Shown here: in pieces, positions 7,472 to 15,310 of the stretch | Layout: every line of letters begins with the position of its first letter | Numbering within the stretch: position 1 is the first letter of the stretch | NCBI RefSeq assembly: GCF_000687165.1 | Contig: NZ_JMKU01000034.1 | Span: 1-38,117, forward strand | DNA: 38,117 bases | Source of the DNA: Paracidovorax oryzae ATCC 19882 | GTDB lineage: Bacteria; Pseudomonadota; Gammaproteobacteria; Burkholderiales; Burkholderiaceae_C | Direction: 5' to 3' | Position numbers and translations under genes: made by a program | Notes under the pieces: generated by a model | Seen by the model: the letters and a program-made list of their open reading frames with translations, nothing else | Databases searched by the model: none | What the model was told of the DNA's origin: nothing

Positions 7472-7941
7472 GGTGCCACCTCGGCGGATGGAGAAACGGT
7501 GCCGCGCGCACGGCGGCGGAAGGGGTAGGCGGTCTTGCGCGTGCCGCCCTGGGGCTCGAGCCGGTAGAGCAGGTCGCCGTCGCGTTCGCCGGCGCGCTGC
7601 CAGCCGTGCCGGTCGAGGAAGCGCAGGCAGCGGGTGTTGTTCCGCTCGACCGCCACCGTGATGCCCGGCTGCAGCGCGAAGAGCCACGCCAGGGCCGGCT
7701 TGAGCAGCAGTGCCCAGCGCCCGTGGTGGGAGGGCAGCACGGCGATGTGCGCTTCCTCGCCGTCGAAAAGGATGCCGCCGATGGGCTGGCCGTCGGCCTC
7801 GAAGCCGATCGACGGGCAATCCGCGTAGAACGCCGCGAAGCGCTCGCGCGTCACGGTTTCCGTATAGCCCTGGTCGCCATAGCGCGCGGCGTCGGCGTCA
7901 TAGAACACGCCGAGATCGACGCGGTCTGTCAGTTTCAGCAT
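7453..7941 (-). CDS. GNAT-fold acetyltransferase-like protein
   Basis: The product has 162 residues, starting at ATG 7941 after AGGGAG, 27 bases downstream of the HrpB1-like gene. The middle looks like a GNAT fold: SIGFEADGQPIGGILFDGEE for strands 2-4, HIAVLPSHHGRWALLLKPAL where the acetyl-CoA loop and helix 3 should be, and VERNNTRCLRFLDRHGWQRA for the C-terminal strand-helix, the usual N-x-x-x-x-x-F-x-x-x-G-F/W pattern. The pyrophosphate loop is not the textbook R/QxxGxG/A, so activity is uncertain. The last 30 residues are basic and overlap the next gene. A GNAT within a T3SS operon could modify a secreted or structural protein, but no substrate is evident. Confidence 0.65.
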   Translation of the reverse strand: MLKLTDRVDLGVFYDADAARYGDQGYTETVTRERFAAFYADCPSIGFEADGQPIGGILFDGEEAHIAVLPSHHGRWALLLKPALAWLFALQPGITVAVERNNTRCLRFLDRHGWQRAGERDGDLLYRLEPQGGTRKTAYPFRRRARGTVSPSAEVAPCTHPH

Positions 7942-7968
7942 GGGGTGCTCCCTGGTGCGGCCCGTCGG

Positions 7969-8355
7969 TCAGGCCGCCAGGGCGGCCGGCTCGTCCTCGG
8001 GCTCCATCTCCAGCAGCTGTCGCATGGCCTTGCGCACGTGCGGGTCGTCGCTTTCCAGGCACTGCTGCGCGTGGTAATGCCACGTGGGGTCGCCCAGGAT
8101 GTTCAGGCACAGGGCCTTGAGCTCGGGCGCCGTGTCCTCGCCCAGGGTGTTCAGGTACTGCAGGGCCTCGGTGATGTAGCCGCGCTGGATGGCGATCAGC
8201 ACCGGGAAGATCAGGTGCTCCTCGGTTTCGGGGCTCAGGGCGTTCATCTCGTCGAGCAGCGTTTCGGCTTCGTCGAGGCGGTCGTCGCGCAGCGCCTCCA
8301 CCAGGCGCACGGCCAAGGCGGCGACAGGGTCATCGGGAAGTTGGGTTTCGTCCAT
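7969..8355 (-). CDS. HrpB1/HrpK-family-like T3SS small protein
   Basis: This acidic protein of 128 residues is made of helical, TPR-like units: LVEALRDDRLDEAETLLDEM, then FPVLIAIQRGYITEALQYLN, then ALCLNILGDPTWHYHAQQCL followed by DPHVRKAMRQLL. The spacing and the late GDPxW motif resemble the HrpB1_HrpK family of Hrp T3SS clusters, and also the SctG-like protein at 213-662. HrpB1 is a periplasmic T3SS component, while YscG-type relatives are chaperones, so the role could be either. It lies 81 bases downstream of the 565-residue gene, which makes a chaperone for that protein plausible. Family assignment is moderate; the specific role is inferred. Confidence 0.6.
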   Translation of the reverse strand: MDETQLPDDPVAALAVRLVEALRDDRLDEAETLLDEMNALSPETEEHLIFPVLIAIQRGYITEALQYLNTLGEDTAPELKALCLNILGDPTWHYHAQQCLESDDPHVRKAMRQLLEMEPEDEPAALAA

Positions 8356-8436
8356 GGCTTGGCGTGCCTTTGCAAAGGAAGTGGAATGGGTTGCCGGGCG
8401 GGGCGGACGGGCCGCCGCGCCCGGCAGCGGGCCGCG

Positions 8437-10134
8437 TCAGGCCCGGATCTGGTAGTGGCTGATCTGGGTTTCGATCTGCACCTGCAGCGTGGCTGCGGTG
8501 GAACTGCCGCCCTGCGGGAGCTTGTCGGCCAGGCCCTGCTCCACGGTCTGGCGCGCGGCCATGCCGATGGCGCCCTGCACCGCGTCGAAGACGCTGAGCG
8601 AGGCCTGCCCGATGGGCTGCATCGCCGCGTTGCGGGTGATGGCCGCCAGGTCGCCGCCCAGGGTGCGGGCGTTGTTGCCGCCGCCCGTCAGGCCCTGCAT
8701 CAGGCGCTGCCCGATGGCTTCGGTGGCCTGGCGGGTGGCCTGGTCGATGGCCATCTCGATGGACAGGCCCATCTGCTGCCGGATCCGTGCGGCGGCACGG
8801 CGCGCCATCTGCGCCGGGTCTTGTCCGGCGGGGGCATCGGTGGTATCCGATGCCTCCGACAGCGAGGCGAAGCCCTTGAGCGACGATGCGTCCATCTGGC
8901 CGAGCGCGCTCTGGATGGCTTCCAGTATGGTGCGTGCGACCACTTGCTGCACGAACTGGTCCACGGCCAGCAGGATGGCACCCTTGGTGGCCATCAGGGC
9001 GGTGGACGGTGCCATCGGTGGCAGGGCGCCGTCCAGGCCGCGCTGGCGGCCCGTGAAGGCATGGTTCACCGCGGCGCCGGCCACGCCCGCGGCGGCTTCC
9101 GTGCCGATGGCGCCCAGGTTGCAGCCCAGGCCCGTGCCCGTGCCAGCGCCCAGGGGCGACAGTTGCTCGTAGATCGCTCCCTGGACGGCGGTCTGCGCCG
9201 AGAAGTTCAAGCTGTTGAGCGCGGCGTCCGTGGCGGCGCCCTGCACTCCGCGCAGGTGCTCGCCGGCCGTGGCACGCGTGCCGTCGGCACGGCGGCGGCC
9301 GGCGGTGGCCTGGAAGAGGGCGGCATTCACCGCGTTGTCGAAGGCGTTCGCCCCGGCTTCGCCGATGCGCGAGTCCCCGTTGGGGTCCAGGGTCATCTGC
9401 ACCTTCATCGTGAGCGTGGACACCTGCGCCTGCGCGAAGCCGAGGGCGGCCGTGCGCGCCGTGTCCTGCACGGCGTGCCTGGCTCCCTGCAGCATGCCCG
9501 TGGCACCCGTGCCGCAGCCCGCGAACCGGCCGGCGCGCGATCCACCCAGGCCACCGCCCACCGCCGCGCCCACCATGTCGGTGGCGAGCGCACCGAAGCG
9601 CGAGGTGCCATGCGGATCCAGCACCTTGGCGGCGAGCTTCGTGGCCTCCTGTCCGGCCAGCCCGATGGCGGCGTCCACCGCCATGCGGGCCATGTTCTTG
9701 GCCACGCCGCCGGGGCCGAAGTTGGACGCCGTGTCCACCACCCCCATGGCCAGCTGCGTCAGGCCCTTGAACGCCTTGGCGAAATTGCCCTTGGCGAAGC
9801 CCTTGGCCGTGTTGATCACGCCGTCCTTGATGTTGGAGATGCCTCCTTCCACGCTGTCCACGACGGAGTCGGCCAGCTTCTGCGCGGTGTTCTGCACCTT
9901 GCGCAGCATCTTGTCGAGCGCTCCGTCGAGCAGTGTATTGGCCGCCATGGCCGCCGGCATGAGGTTCATGGCGCCGCGCGCCATGGTCATGGTGGCGTCG
10001 GCCAGGCCCTTGAGGCCCTGGGCCGCGGCCTTCAGGTTCAGCGTGACGATTCCCTTGGCGATCTGGCCGACGCTGTGGACGGCTTTTTCGATTCCCTTCC
10101 CTATCGCCTGGAAGGCTTTCTTGATGGCACTCAT
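8437..10134 (-). CDS. Gly/Ala-rich T3SS-associated protein with internal repeat (candidate translocator or effector)
   Basis: The product has 565 residues, rich in Ala, Gly, Gln and Met, predicted mostly helical, with no signal peptide. The N-terminus (MSAIKKAFQAIGKGIEKAVH) is amphipathic. A motif occurs twice, DPHGTSRFG at 173-181 and DPNGDSRIG at 250-258, each preceded by a short helix, suggesting a duplicated unit of about 77 residues. Weakly hydrophobic Gly-rich segments (about 120-160, 185-215, 335-355) could insert in membranes, as in HrpF/HrpK-type translocators, but I do not recognise a specific family. It heads a four-gene operon behind an imperfect PIP box, with a HrpB1-like small protein next. 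T3SS secretion is inferred from context only. Confidence 0.7.
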   Translation of the reverse strand: MSAIKKAFQAIGKGIEKAVHSVGQIAKGIVTLNLKAAAQGLKGLADATMTMARGAMNLMPAAMAANTLLDGALDKMLRKVQNTAQKLADSVVDSVEGGISNIKDGVINTAKGFAKGNFAKAFKGLTQLAMGVVDTASNFGPGGVAKNMARMAVDAAIGLAGQEATKLAAKVLDPHGTSRFGALATDMVGAAVGGGLGGSRAGRFAGCGTGATGMLQGARHAVQDTARTAALGFAQAQVSTLTMKVQMTLDPNGDSRIGEAGANAFDNAVNAALFQATAGRRRADGTRATAGEHLRGVQGAATDAALNSLNFSAQTAVQGAIYEQLSPLGAGTGTGLGCNLGAIGTEAAAGVAGAAVNHAFTGRQRGLDGALPPMAPSTALMATKGAILLAVDQFVQQVVARTILEAIQSALGQMDASSLKGFASLSEASDTTDAPAGQDPAQMARRAAARIRQQMGLSIEMAIDQATRQATEAIGQRLMQGLTGGGNNARTLGGDLAAITRNAAMQPIGQASLSVFDAVQGAIGMAARQTVEQGLADKLPQGGSSTAATLQVQIETQISHYQIRA

Positions 10135-10236
10135 CGGTAGTGGCTCCTAGTGGTTGACGTGGAAAAAAGCACCGGTGCACCAGGCACTTTCACCATCGGA
10201 AGGGGGATCGTGGATCGGTGGACCAACGCAGGTTCC

Positions 10237-10298
10237 ACTGTGGGGGGGCGGCCCGGCGCGGCGTGCCGGGGGTGCGATGGCATGTAAGAAGATGCGAA
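10237..10298 (-). promoter_or_regulatory. Imperfect PIP box of the 565-residue-protein operon
   Basis: On the minus strand: TTCGC (10298-10294), 15 bases, ATCGC (10278-10274; one mismatch to TTCGC), 31 bases, CACAGT (10242-10237), which fits YANNNT. The 31-base spacing equals that of the hrcC promoter. The leader to ATG 10134 is about 100 bases. Confidence 0.6.
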
Positions 10299-10561
10299 GC
10301 GGCAGGCCGCCGCGCGCCGGGTGATAATGCGGCGCATGCTGTGTCCGCATGCGTTCCCTTCCCATCCCTGGCAGGCGACCTTTTCCGGTTTCCGCTGGCG
10401 CAAGCCTGCGCGCTGACCACCCCTTGCGCCCCGTGCCGGGCGCCCCCTCCCCAGTCCGCCCGGAAAGCGCCGCGCCCGCCGCGCGCCCGGGTGCCGGAAC
10501 CGTCCCTGGAAGGGGCCGACGGACCCGCAGGTCCCGCCCCGTCCGCAGAAGGAAGCACCCC
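10299..10561. other. Intergenic sequence upstream of trpG
   Basis: Together with the PIP region this completes a 427-base gap between divergent genes (10135-10561). GATAAT at 10323-10328 could serve as a -10 for trpG, but no matching -35 is visible. I found no tryptophan-rich leader peptide and no hairpin followed by a T run, so classical trp attenuation is not supported. The ribosome site AGAAGGAAG lies just before trpG. Confidence 0.4.
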
Positions 10562-11131
10562 ATGCTGCTGATGATCGACAACTACGACAGCTTCACCTAC
10601 AACATCGTCCAGTACTTCGGAGAACTGGGCGCGGAGGTGGAAGTGCACCGCAACGACGAGATCACCGTGGAGGAGATCGCGGCCCGCAATCCGCGCCACC
10701 TCGTCATCTCGCCCGGCCCATGCTCGCCCGCGGAGGCCGGCGTCTCCGTGGAGGCCATCCGCCACTTCGCGGGCAAGCTGCCCATCCTGGGCGTGTGCCT
10801 GGGCCACCAGTCCATCGGGGCGGCCTTCGGCGGGCGCATCATCCGGGCCCGCGAGCTGATGCACGGCAAGACCAGCACGATCACCACCACCGGCCAGGGC
10901 GTGTTCGCCGGGCTGCCTGCGCAGTTCACCGTGAACCGCTACCACTCGCTGTCCATCGAGCGCGAGTCCTGCCCCGAGGTGCTGGAAGTCACGGCCTGGA
11001 CAGACGATGGCGAGATCATGGGCGTGCGCCACAAGGAGCTGCCCATCGAGGGCGTGCAGTTCCACCCCGAGAGCATCCTGACCGAGCATGGGCATGCCAT
11101 GCTGAAGAACTTCCTCGGGGCGAAGGCATGA
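10562..11131 (+). CDS. trpG: Anthranilate synthase glutamine amidotransferase subunit
   Basis: The product has 189 residues and is a class I glutamine amidotransferase. It begins [19 protein letters not shown], has the oxyanion segment [11 protein letters not shown] near 50, nucleophile Cys79 in LGVCLGHQ, and His168/Glu170 in VQFHPES. It supplies ammonia from glutamine to TrpE for anthranilate synthesis; in many bacteria it also serves as PabA for p-aminobenzoate. ATG 10562 follows AGAAGGAAG. The stop overlaps the next ATG (ATGA at 11128-11131). Its usual partner gene trpE is not seen next to it; the upstream neighbour is the divergent T3SS block. Confidence 0.96.
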   Translation: MLLMIDNYDSFTYNIVQYFGELGAEVEVHRNDEITVEEIAARNPRHLVISPGPCSPAEAGVSVEAIRHFAGKLPILGVCLGHQSIGAAFGGRIIRARELMHGKTSTITTTGQGVFAGLPAQFTVNRYHSLSIERESCPEVLEVTAWTDDGEIMGVRHKELPIEGVQFHPESILTEHGHAMLKNFLGAKA

Positions 11132-11637
11132 CCGCCATGGACGCCTCCCTGGTTTCGCTCTTCGAATTCAAGCGCTGGTCCAACGGTGAGCTGCTGGCGC
11201 TGGGCATCGCCTCGCGCGACCAACTGCCCGCGGACGATTTCCGTACCTTCTCGCGGCTGCTGAACCACACCCATCTCGTGGACCGGATCTTCCGCGCCCA
11301 CCTCGCCGGCGATGCGCAGAGTGCGCCCGCGGCCACCCAGACCGAAGAAACGCCCGCGCTGGAGGCGCTGGTGCCCGAAGTCCGGGCGTGCGACGACTGG
11401 CTCGTGGAGTATGTGCAGGCGCTGGATTCGGCCCGCCTCGCCGAGCGCATCGCGTTCCGCTTCACCGACGGGGACACGGGTACGATGACTCGCGCCGAGA
11501 TGCTGCAGCACCTGCTGCTGCACGGCACCTACCACCGCGGCGCGGCGGGCCGCATCCTGGCGGTGCACGGCGTGCAGCCGCCGCGCGATGCGATCACCAC
11601 GTTCCTGCACCGTTTCGAGCCCGGGCGGCGCTGGTAG
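11128..11637 (+). CDS. DinB-family (DinB/YfiT-like) protein
   Basis: The product has 169 residues and overlaps the trpG stop by four bases. It shows the four-helix DinB pattern: an N-terminal [32 protein letters not shown] with the first metal-ligand-type histidine, and [21 protein letters not shown] with the HxxxH pair near the C-terminus. Members are metal-binding four-helix bundles related to thiol transferases; most have no defined reaction. Location inside the trp cluster, between trpG and trpD, says more about co-transcription than function. No tryptophan-related role can be read from the sequence. Confidence 0.85.
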   Translation: MTAMDASLVSLFEFKRWSNGELLALGIASRDQLPADDFRTFSRLLNHTHLVDRIFRAHLAGDAQSAPAATQTEETPALEALVPEVRACDDWLVEYVQALDSARLAERIAFRFTDGDTGTMTRAEMLQHLLLHGTYHRGAAGRILAVHGVQPPRDAITTFLHRFEPGRRW

Positions 11638-11655
11638 GCGAAGGAGGAAAGCGCG

Positions 11656-12330
11656 ATGCCGGATTTCCACCATCTCCTGCTGTTCATCGCCGCGGGCTGG
11701 CTGCTGAACCTCACGCCGGGACCCGACGTCTTCTATATCGCCACGCACGCCCTGCGCTCGGGCGTGCGCGCGGGCATCGTGGCGGGCCTCGGGATCACGG
11801 CCGGCTGCTTCGTTCACGTGGCCGCAGCGGCGCTCGGCGTGGGTGCGCTGCTGGCCACGTCGGCCACAGCGTTCTCCGTGCTCAAGTGGGTCGGTGCCGC
11901 CTACCTGGTCTGGATGGGCCTGCGCATGCTGCGCGCCCGGCCGGGCGGTGGCCTGGCGGCGGTGGCCCGCGCGGCGGGCGGCTTGCCGGAGGACGCGGGC
12001 GCCCCGGCCGGCACTCCGCTGCGCCAGGTCTTCCTGGGCGGCTTCTGGACGAACGTGCTGAACCCCAAGGTGGCCATCTTCTTCCTGGCCTTCGTGCCGC
12101 AGTTCATCGCCCCGGGCGCGGAGCACAAGGCGCTCGCCTTCGTGCTGCTGGGCACGCTCTTCAACCTCAACGCCATTCCCGTCAACGTCGGCTGGGCCCT
12201 GGCCGCCGCCTGGATGGCGCGGCGGGTGTCGCTGGTGCAGCGGCGCATGCACTGGCTGGACCGTGCGGCCGGCGCGATGTTCGTCGGCTTCGGCATCAAG
12301 CTCGCGCTCTCCGAGCGCCCGGGCGCCTGA
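11656..12330 (+). CDS. LysE/RhtB-family amino-acid exporter
   Basis: The product is a membrane protein of 224 residues with about six hydrophobic segments, starting at ATG 11656 after a near-perfect AGGAGG-type site. Family signatures are LNLTPGPDVFYIATHALRSG near the N-terminus, AGLGITAGCFVHVAAAALGV, LKWVGAAYLVWMGLRMLR, and GGFWTNVLNPKVAIFFLAFV in the second half. Members export amino acids such as homoserine, threonine, lysine or leucine. Its place between trpG and trpD suggests release of tryptophan or a pathway amino acid when synthesis is high; that is inference. Spacing to dinB is 18 bases and to trpD 36, so it is probably part of the same transcript. Confidence 0.9.
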   Translation: MPDFHHLLLFIAAGWLLNLTPGPDVFYIATHALRSGVRAGIVAGLGITAGCFVHVAAAALGVGALLATSATAFSVLKWVGAAYLVWMGLRMLRARPGGGLAAVARAAGGLPEDAGAPAGTPLRQVFLGGFWTNVLNPKVAIFFLAFVPQFIAPGAEHKALAFVLLGTLFNLNAIPVNVGWALAAAWMARRVSLVQRRMHWLDRAAGAMFVGFGIKLALSERPGA

Positions 12331-12366
12331 ACACTTCCCCCGATTTCCCGAATAGGCTTCATCCGC

Positions 12367-13404
12367 ATGTCCATCACCCCCCAGGAAGCGCTGCAGCGCA
12401 CGATCGAACACCGCGAAATCTTCCACGACGAGATGCTGCACCTGATGCGCATGATCATGCGCGGCGAACTCTCCCCCGTGATGACCGCGGCCATCGTCAC
12501 CGGCCTGCGCGTCAAGAAGGAAACCATCGGCGAGATCACCGCGGCCGCGCAGGTGATGCGCGAGTTCTCCCGCAAGGTGGCCGTGGCCGACACCACCCAC
12601 CTGGTGGACATCGTGGGCACCGGCGGCGACGGCGCCAATACCTTCAACATCTCCACCTGCGCCATGTTCGTGGCCGCGGCGGCGGGCGCCAAGACCGCCA
12701 AGCACGGCGGCCGGGGCGTGTCGAGCAAGAGCGGCAGCGCCGACGTGATGGAGTCGCTGGGCGTGCACATCGACCTGCCGCCCGAGGCCATCGCGCGCTG
12801 CATCGCCGAGACCGGCATCGGCTTCATGTTCGCCCCCAACCACCACCCGGCCATGAAGAACGTGGCACCCGTGCGCAAGGAGCTGGGCGTGCGCACGCTC
12901 TTCAACATCCTCGGGCCGCTCACCAATCCCGCCGGCGCGCCGAACATCCTCATGGGCGTGTTCCACCCCGACCTCGTGGGCATCCAGGTGCGCGCGCTGC
13001 AGCGCCTGGGCGCGGAGCATGCGCTGGTGGTCTATGGCCGCGACGGCATGGACGAGGTGAGCCTGGGCGCGGCCACCATGGTGGGCGAACTGAAGAACGG
13101 CGAGATCACCGAGTACGAGATCCATCCCGAGGACTTCGGCCTGGCGATGTCCAGCAACCGCGCCCTCAAGGTGGAAACGCCCGAGCAGTCGCGCGAGATG
13201 CTGCTGTCGGTGCTGCGCGGCGAGGCCGGCCCGGCTCGCGAGATCGTCTGCCTGAACGCGGGCGTGGCGCTCTACGCGGCGAACGTGGCCGCGACCATCG
13301 CCGACGGCATCGCGCGGGCCCGAGCAGCGATCGACTCCGGCGCAGCGCTCGCGCGGCTGGAGCAACTGGTGGCGCGCACCCGGGCCCTCGCCGTGGGCGC
13401 CTGA
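12367..13404 (+). CDS. trpD: Anthranilate phosphoribosyltransferase
   Basis: The product has 345 residues, the normal TrpD length. The PRPP-binding glycine-rich motif is [18 protein letters not shown] (about 80-97), followed by [20 protein letters not shown] for anthranilate and phosphate contacts, and [14 protein letters not shown] near 180. It transfers phosphoribose from PRPP to anthranilate, the second step of tryptophan synthesis. The start at 12367 follows the exporter gene by 36 bases. No internal defect is seen. Confidence 0.97.
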   Translation: MSITPQEALQRTIEHREIFHDEMLHLMRMIMRGELSPVMTAAIVTGLRVKKETIGEITAAAQVMREFSRKVAVADTTHLVDIVGTGGDGANTFNISTCAMFVAAAAGAKTAKHGGRGVSSKSGSADVMESLGVHIDLPPEAIARCIAETGIGFMFAPNHHPAMKNVAPVRKELGVRTLFNILGPLTNPAGAPNILMGVFHPDLVGIQVRALQRLGAEHALVVYGRDGMDEVSLGAATMVGELKNGEITEYEIHPEDFGLAMSSNRALKVETPEQSREMLLSVLRGEAGPAREIVCLNAGVALYAANVAATIADGIARARAAIDSGAALARLEQLVARTRALAVGA

Positions 13405-13429
13405 GGCGCCCGCAGGCCGGAGCCGCCCC

Positions 13430-13585
13430 GTGTGGCGCGACAGCGGAACCTGGATCGCCCTCGGCGTATCCCTGCTATTCATCGTGGCGGGCATCGTGAT
13501 GCACCGCGTCTTCATCCACATCCTGAAAAAGGGCGCCCCCGAAGGGGAGGCGCCCTCGTCGAAGAAAGCACCGGAACATGAGTGA
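13430..13585 (+). CDS. Small single-span membrane protein between trpD and trpC
   Basis: A 51-residue frame starts at GTG 13430 with GGAG seven bases upstream and ends by overlapping the trpC start by eight bases. It reads as a short N-terminus, one strong membrane segment ([18 protein letters not shown]), then a basic and acidic tail rich in Lys, Glu and Pro. The ribosome site, the tight fit between trpD and trpC and the clear hydrophobic/polar division argue that it is translated, perhaps coupling trpC translation. No family is recognised and no function is proposed. Confidence 0.55.
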   Translation: MWRDSGTWIALGVSLLFIVAGIVMHRVFIHILKKGAPEGEAPSSKKAPEHE

Positions 13586-14378
13586 CATCCTGAACAAGAT
13601 CGTGGCCGTCAAGCGGGAAGAGATCGCGGCGGCCCAGAAGAAAACGCCGCTGGCCGCCATGCGCGCCGATGCCGAGAGCCGCGTGCTCACGCGCGATTTC
13701 GAGGGTGCCCTGCGCGCCAAGATCGCCGCCGGTCAGGCGGCCGTGATCGCCGAGATCAAGAAGGCCAGCCCCAGCAAGGGCGTGATCCGCGAGCACTTCG
13801 TCCCGGCCGACATCGCCCAGAGCTACGCGGAGGGCAACGGCAAGGTCAGCGCGGCCTGCCTCTCGGTGCTGACCGACCGGCAGTTCTTCCAGGGCCAGCC
13901 CGACTACCTCAAGCAGGCGCGCGCGAGCTGCGCGCTGCCGGTGCTGCGCAAGGACTTCATGGTCGATGCCTACCAGATCTACGAATCGCGCGCGATGGGC
14001 GCCGACGCCATCCTGCTGATCGCTGCCTGCCTGGAAGACGCGCAGATGGCGGAGTTCGAGGCCATCGCGCACAGCCTGGGCATGGCGGCGCTCGTGGAGG
14101 TGCACGACGGCGCCGAGCTGGACCGCGCCCTGAAGCTGCGCACGCCGCTGGTGGGCATCAACAACCGCAACCTGCGCACCTTCGAGGTGTCGCTGGACAC
14201 CACCGTCTCGCTGCGCAAGGCGGTGCCGTCCGACCGGCTGCTGGTGGCGGAGTCGGGCATCCTCACGCCGCAGGACGTCAAGACCCTGCGCGATGCCGAC
14301 GTGCACGCCTTCCTCGTGGGCGAGGCCTTCATGCGGGCCCAGGAGCCCGGGGCGGCGCTGGCGAAGCTGTTCTCCTGA
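13578..14378 (+). CDS. trpC: Indole-3-glycerol phosphate synthase
   Basis: The product has 266 residues with a TIM-barrel fold. Hallmarks are [17 protein letters not shown] (about 55-71, catalytic Glu/Lys and phosphate contacts), [32 protein letters not shown] with the catalytic lysine, [14 protein letters not shown], and LLVAESGI. It converts CdRP to indole-3-glycerol phosphate. It is a monofunctional TrpC with no TrpF fusion. The start overlaps the small membrane ORF by eight bases, and ung follows after 11 bases. Confidence 0.97.
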   Translation: MSDILNKIVAVKREEIAAAQKKTPLAAMRADAESRVLTRDFEGALRAKIAAGQAAVIAEIKKASPSKGVIREHFVPADIAQSYAEGNGKVSAACLSVLTDRQFFQGQPDYLKQARASCALPVLRKDFMVDAYQIYESRAMGADAILLIAACLEDAQMAEFEAIAHSLGMAALVEVHDGAELDRALKLRTPLVGINNRNLRTFEVSLDTTVSLRKAVPSDRLLVAESGILTPQDVKTLRDADVHAFLVGEAFMRAQEPGAALAKLFS

Positions 14379-14389
14379 TTCATCCGGCC

Positions 14390-15118
14390 ATGAACCCTCC
14401 CGCGCACGATCCTTCCGCCCCGCCTTCGCAATTGCAGAGTGCCGATCCCGCCGACTGGCCGGTGGCGCCCGGCTGGCAGCCGCTGGTCGATGATTTCTTC
14501 GCGAGCGCGCGCGGGCAGGCGCTGCTGGGCTTCCTGCGCCAGCGGCTCGAGGCAGGCGCGGTGATCTTCCCTCCGCGGCCGCTGCGCGCGCTGGAGCTCA
14601 CGCCGCCGGAGTCGGTGCGCGTGGTCATCCTGGGGCAGGATCCCTACCACGGGCGGGGTCAGGCCGAAGGGCTGGCCTTCTCGGTCGCGCCCGGCGTGGC
14701 GCTGCCGCCCTCGCTGCGCAACATCTTCAAGGAGCTGCAGCGCGACCTGGGTACACCGTTCCCCGCCTGGCCCGAGCCGGGCGGCAGCCTCGTCAAGTGG
14801 GCGAAGAACGGCGTGCTGCTGCTCAACACCTGCCTCACCGTCGAAGAGGCCCAGCCCGCGAGCCACGCGGGCAAGGGCTGGGAGCAGCTCACCGACGCGG
14901 TCATCCGCAAGGTGGGCGAGGGCGACCGGCCCGCGGTCTTCATGCTCTGGGGATCGCATGCGCAGTCCAAGCGGCCGCTCATCGACGCCGAACGGCATCT
15001 GGTGCTGACGGCCAACCATCCGTCGCCGCTGTCGGCGCTGCGGCCGCCCGTGCCCTTCATCGGCTGCGGCCACTTCGGCCGGGCCCGCGAGTTCCGCGAG
15101 CAGCAAGCGGCGAAGTAG
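14390..15118 (+). CDS. ung: Uracil-DNA glycosylase
   Basis: The product has 242 residues. Family-1 UDG signatures are VVILGQDPYHGRGQAEGLAF (water-activating Asp84 and the Tyr in DPYHG), SLRNIFKELQRDLG, VLLLNTCLTVE for uracil recognition, and ANHPSPLSALRPPVPFIGCG with the catalytic His and minor-groove loop. It removes uracil from DNA to start base excision repair. The N-terminal 25 residues are an Ala/Pro-rich extension. It follows trpC by only 11 bases and is likely co-transcribed with it. Confidence 0.96.
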   Translation: MNPPAHDPSAPPSQLQSADPADWPVAPGWQPLVDDFFASARGQALLGFLRQRLEAGAVIFPPRPLRALELTPPESVRVVILGQDPYHGRGQAEGLAFSVAPGVALPPSLRNIFKELQRDLGTPFPAWPEPGGSLVKWAKNGVLLLNTCLTVEEAQPASHAGKGWEQLTDAVIRKVGEGDRPAVFMLWGSHAQSKRPLIDAERHLVLTANHPSPLSALRPPVPFIGCGHFGRAREFREQQAAK

Positions 15119-15170
15119 CAGTCGGGCGACCATCGGCCGGGGCGTGATGCACACCGGCCAGGGCGGCTGC

Positions 15171-15231
15171 TTCGCACCGCCGGCCGGCGCTTCGCGCCCC
15201 GGCTGCGCTGCTGCCCGCGCAGGCGCAGCAT
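15171..15231 (+). promoter_or_regulatory. PIP-box promoter of the effector candidate
   Basis: TTCGC (15171-15175), exactly 15 bases, TTCGC (15191-15195), 30 bases, CAGCAT (15226-15231) as YANNNT. This is a full match to the PIP-box plus -10 rule and lies 80 bases upstream of ATG 15311. Transcription would begin near 15238, which excludes the in-frame ATG at 15230 as start. Confidence 0.88.
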
Positions 15232-15310
15232 GGCGTCCTTGCCGCCTGGCGGGGCACCGCGCGGCTTCGCGCGGCCGCCATCGCGGCCCCACCGTCAGGC
15301 GGACCTCCCA

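Noticed and set aside
10321-10561. trp leader peptide or attenuator before trpG
   Set aside because: No short ORF with tandem Trp codons and no hairpin with a T run were found.
15230-15310. In-frame ATG giving 27 extra residues on the effector candidate
   Set aside because: The ATG at 15230 lies within the -10 element of the PIP promoter, upstream of the expected transcript start.
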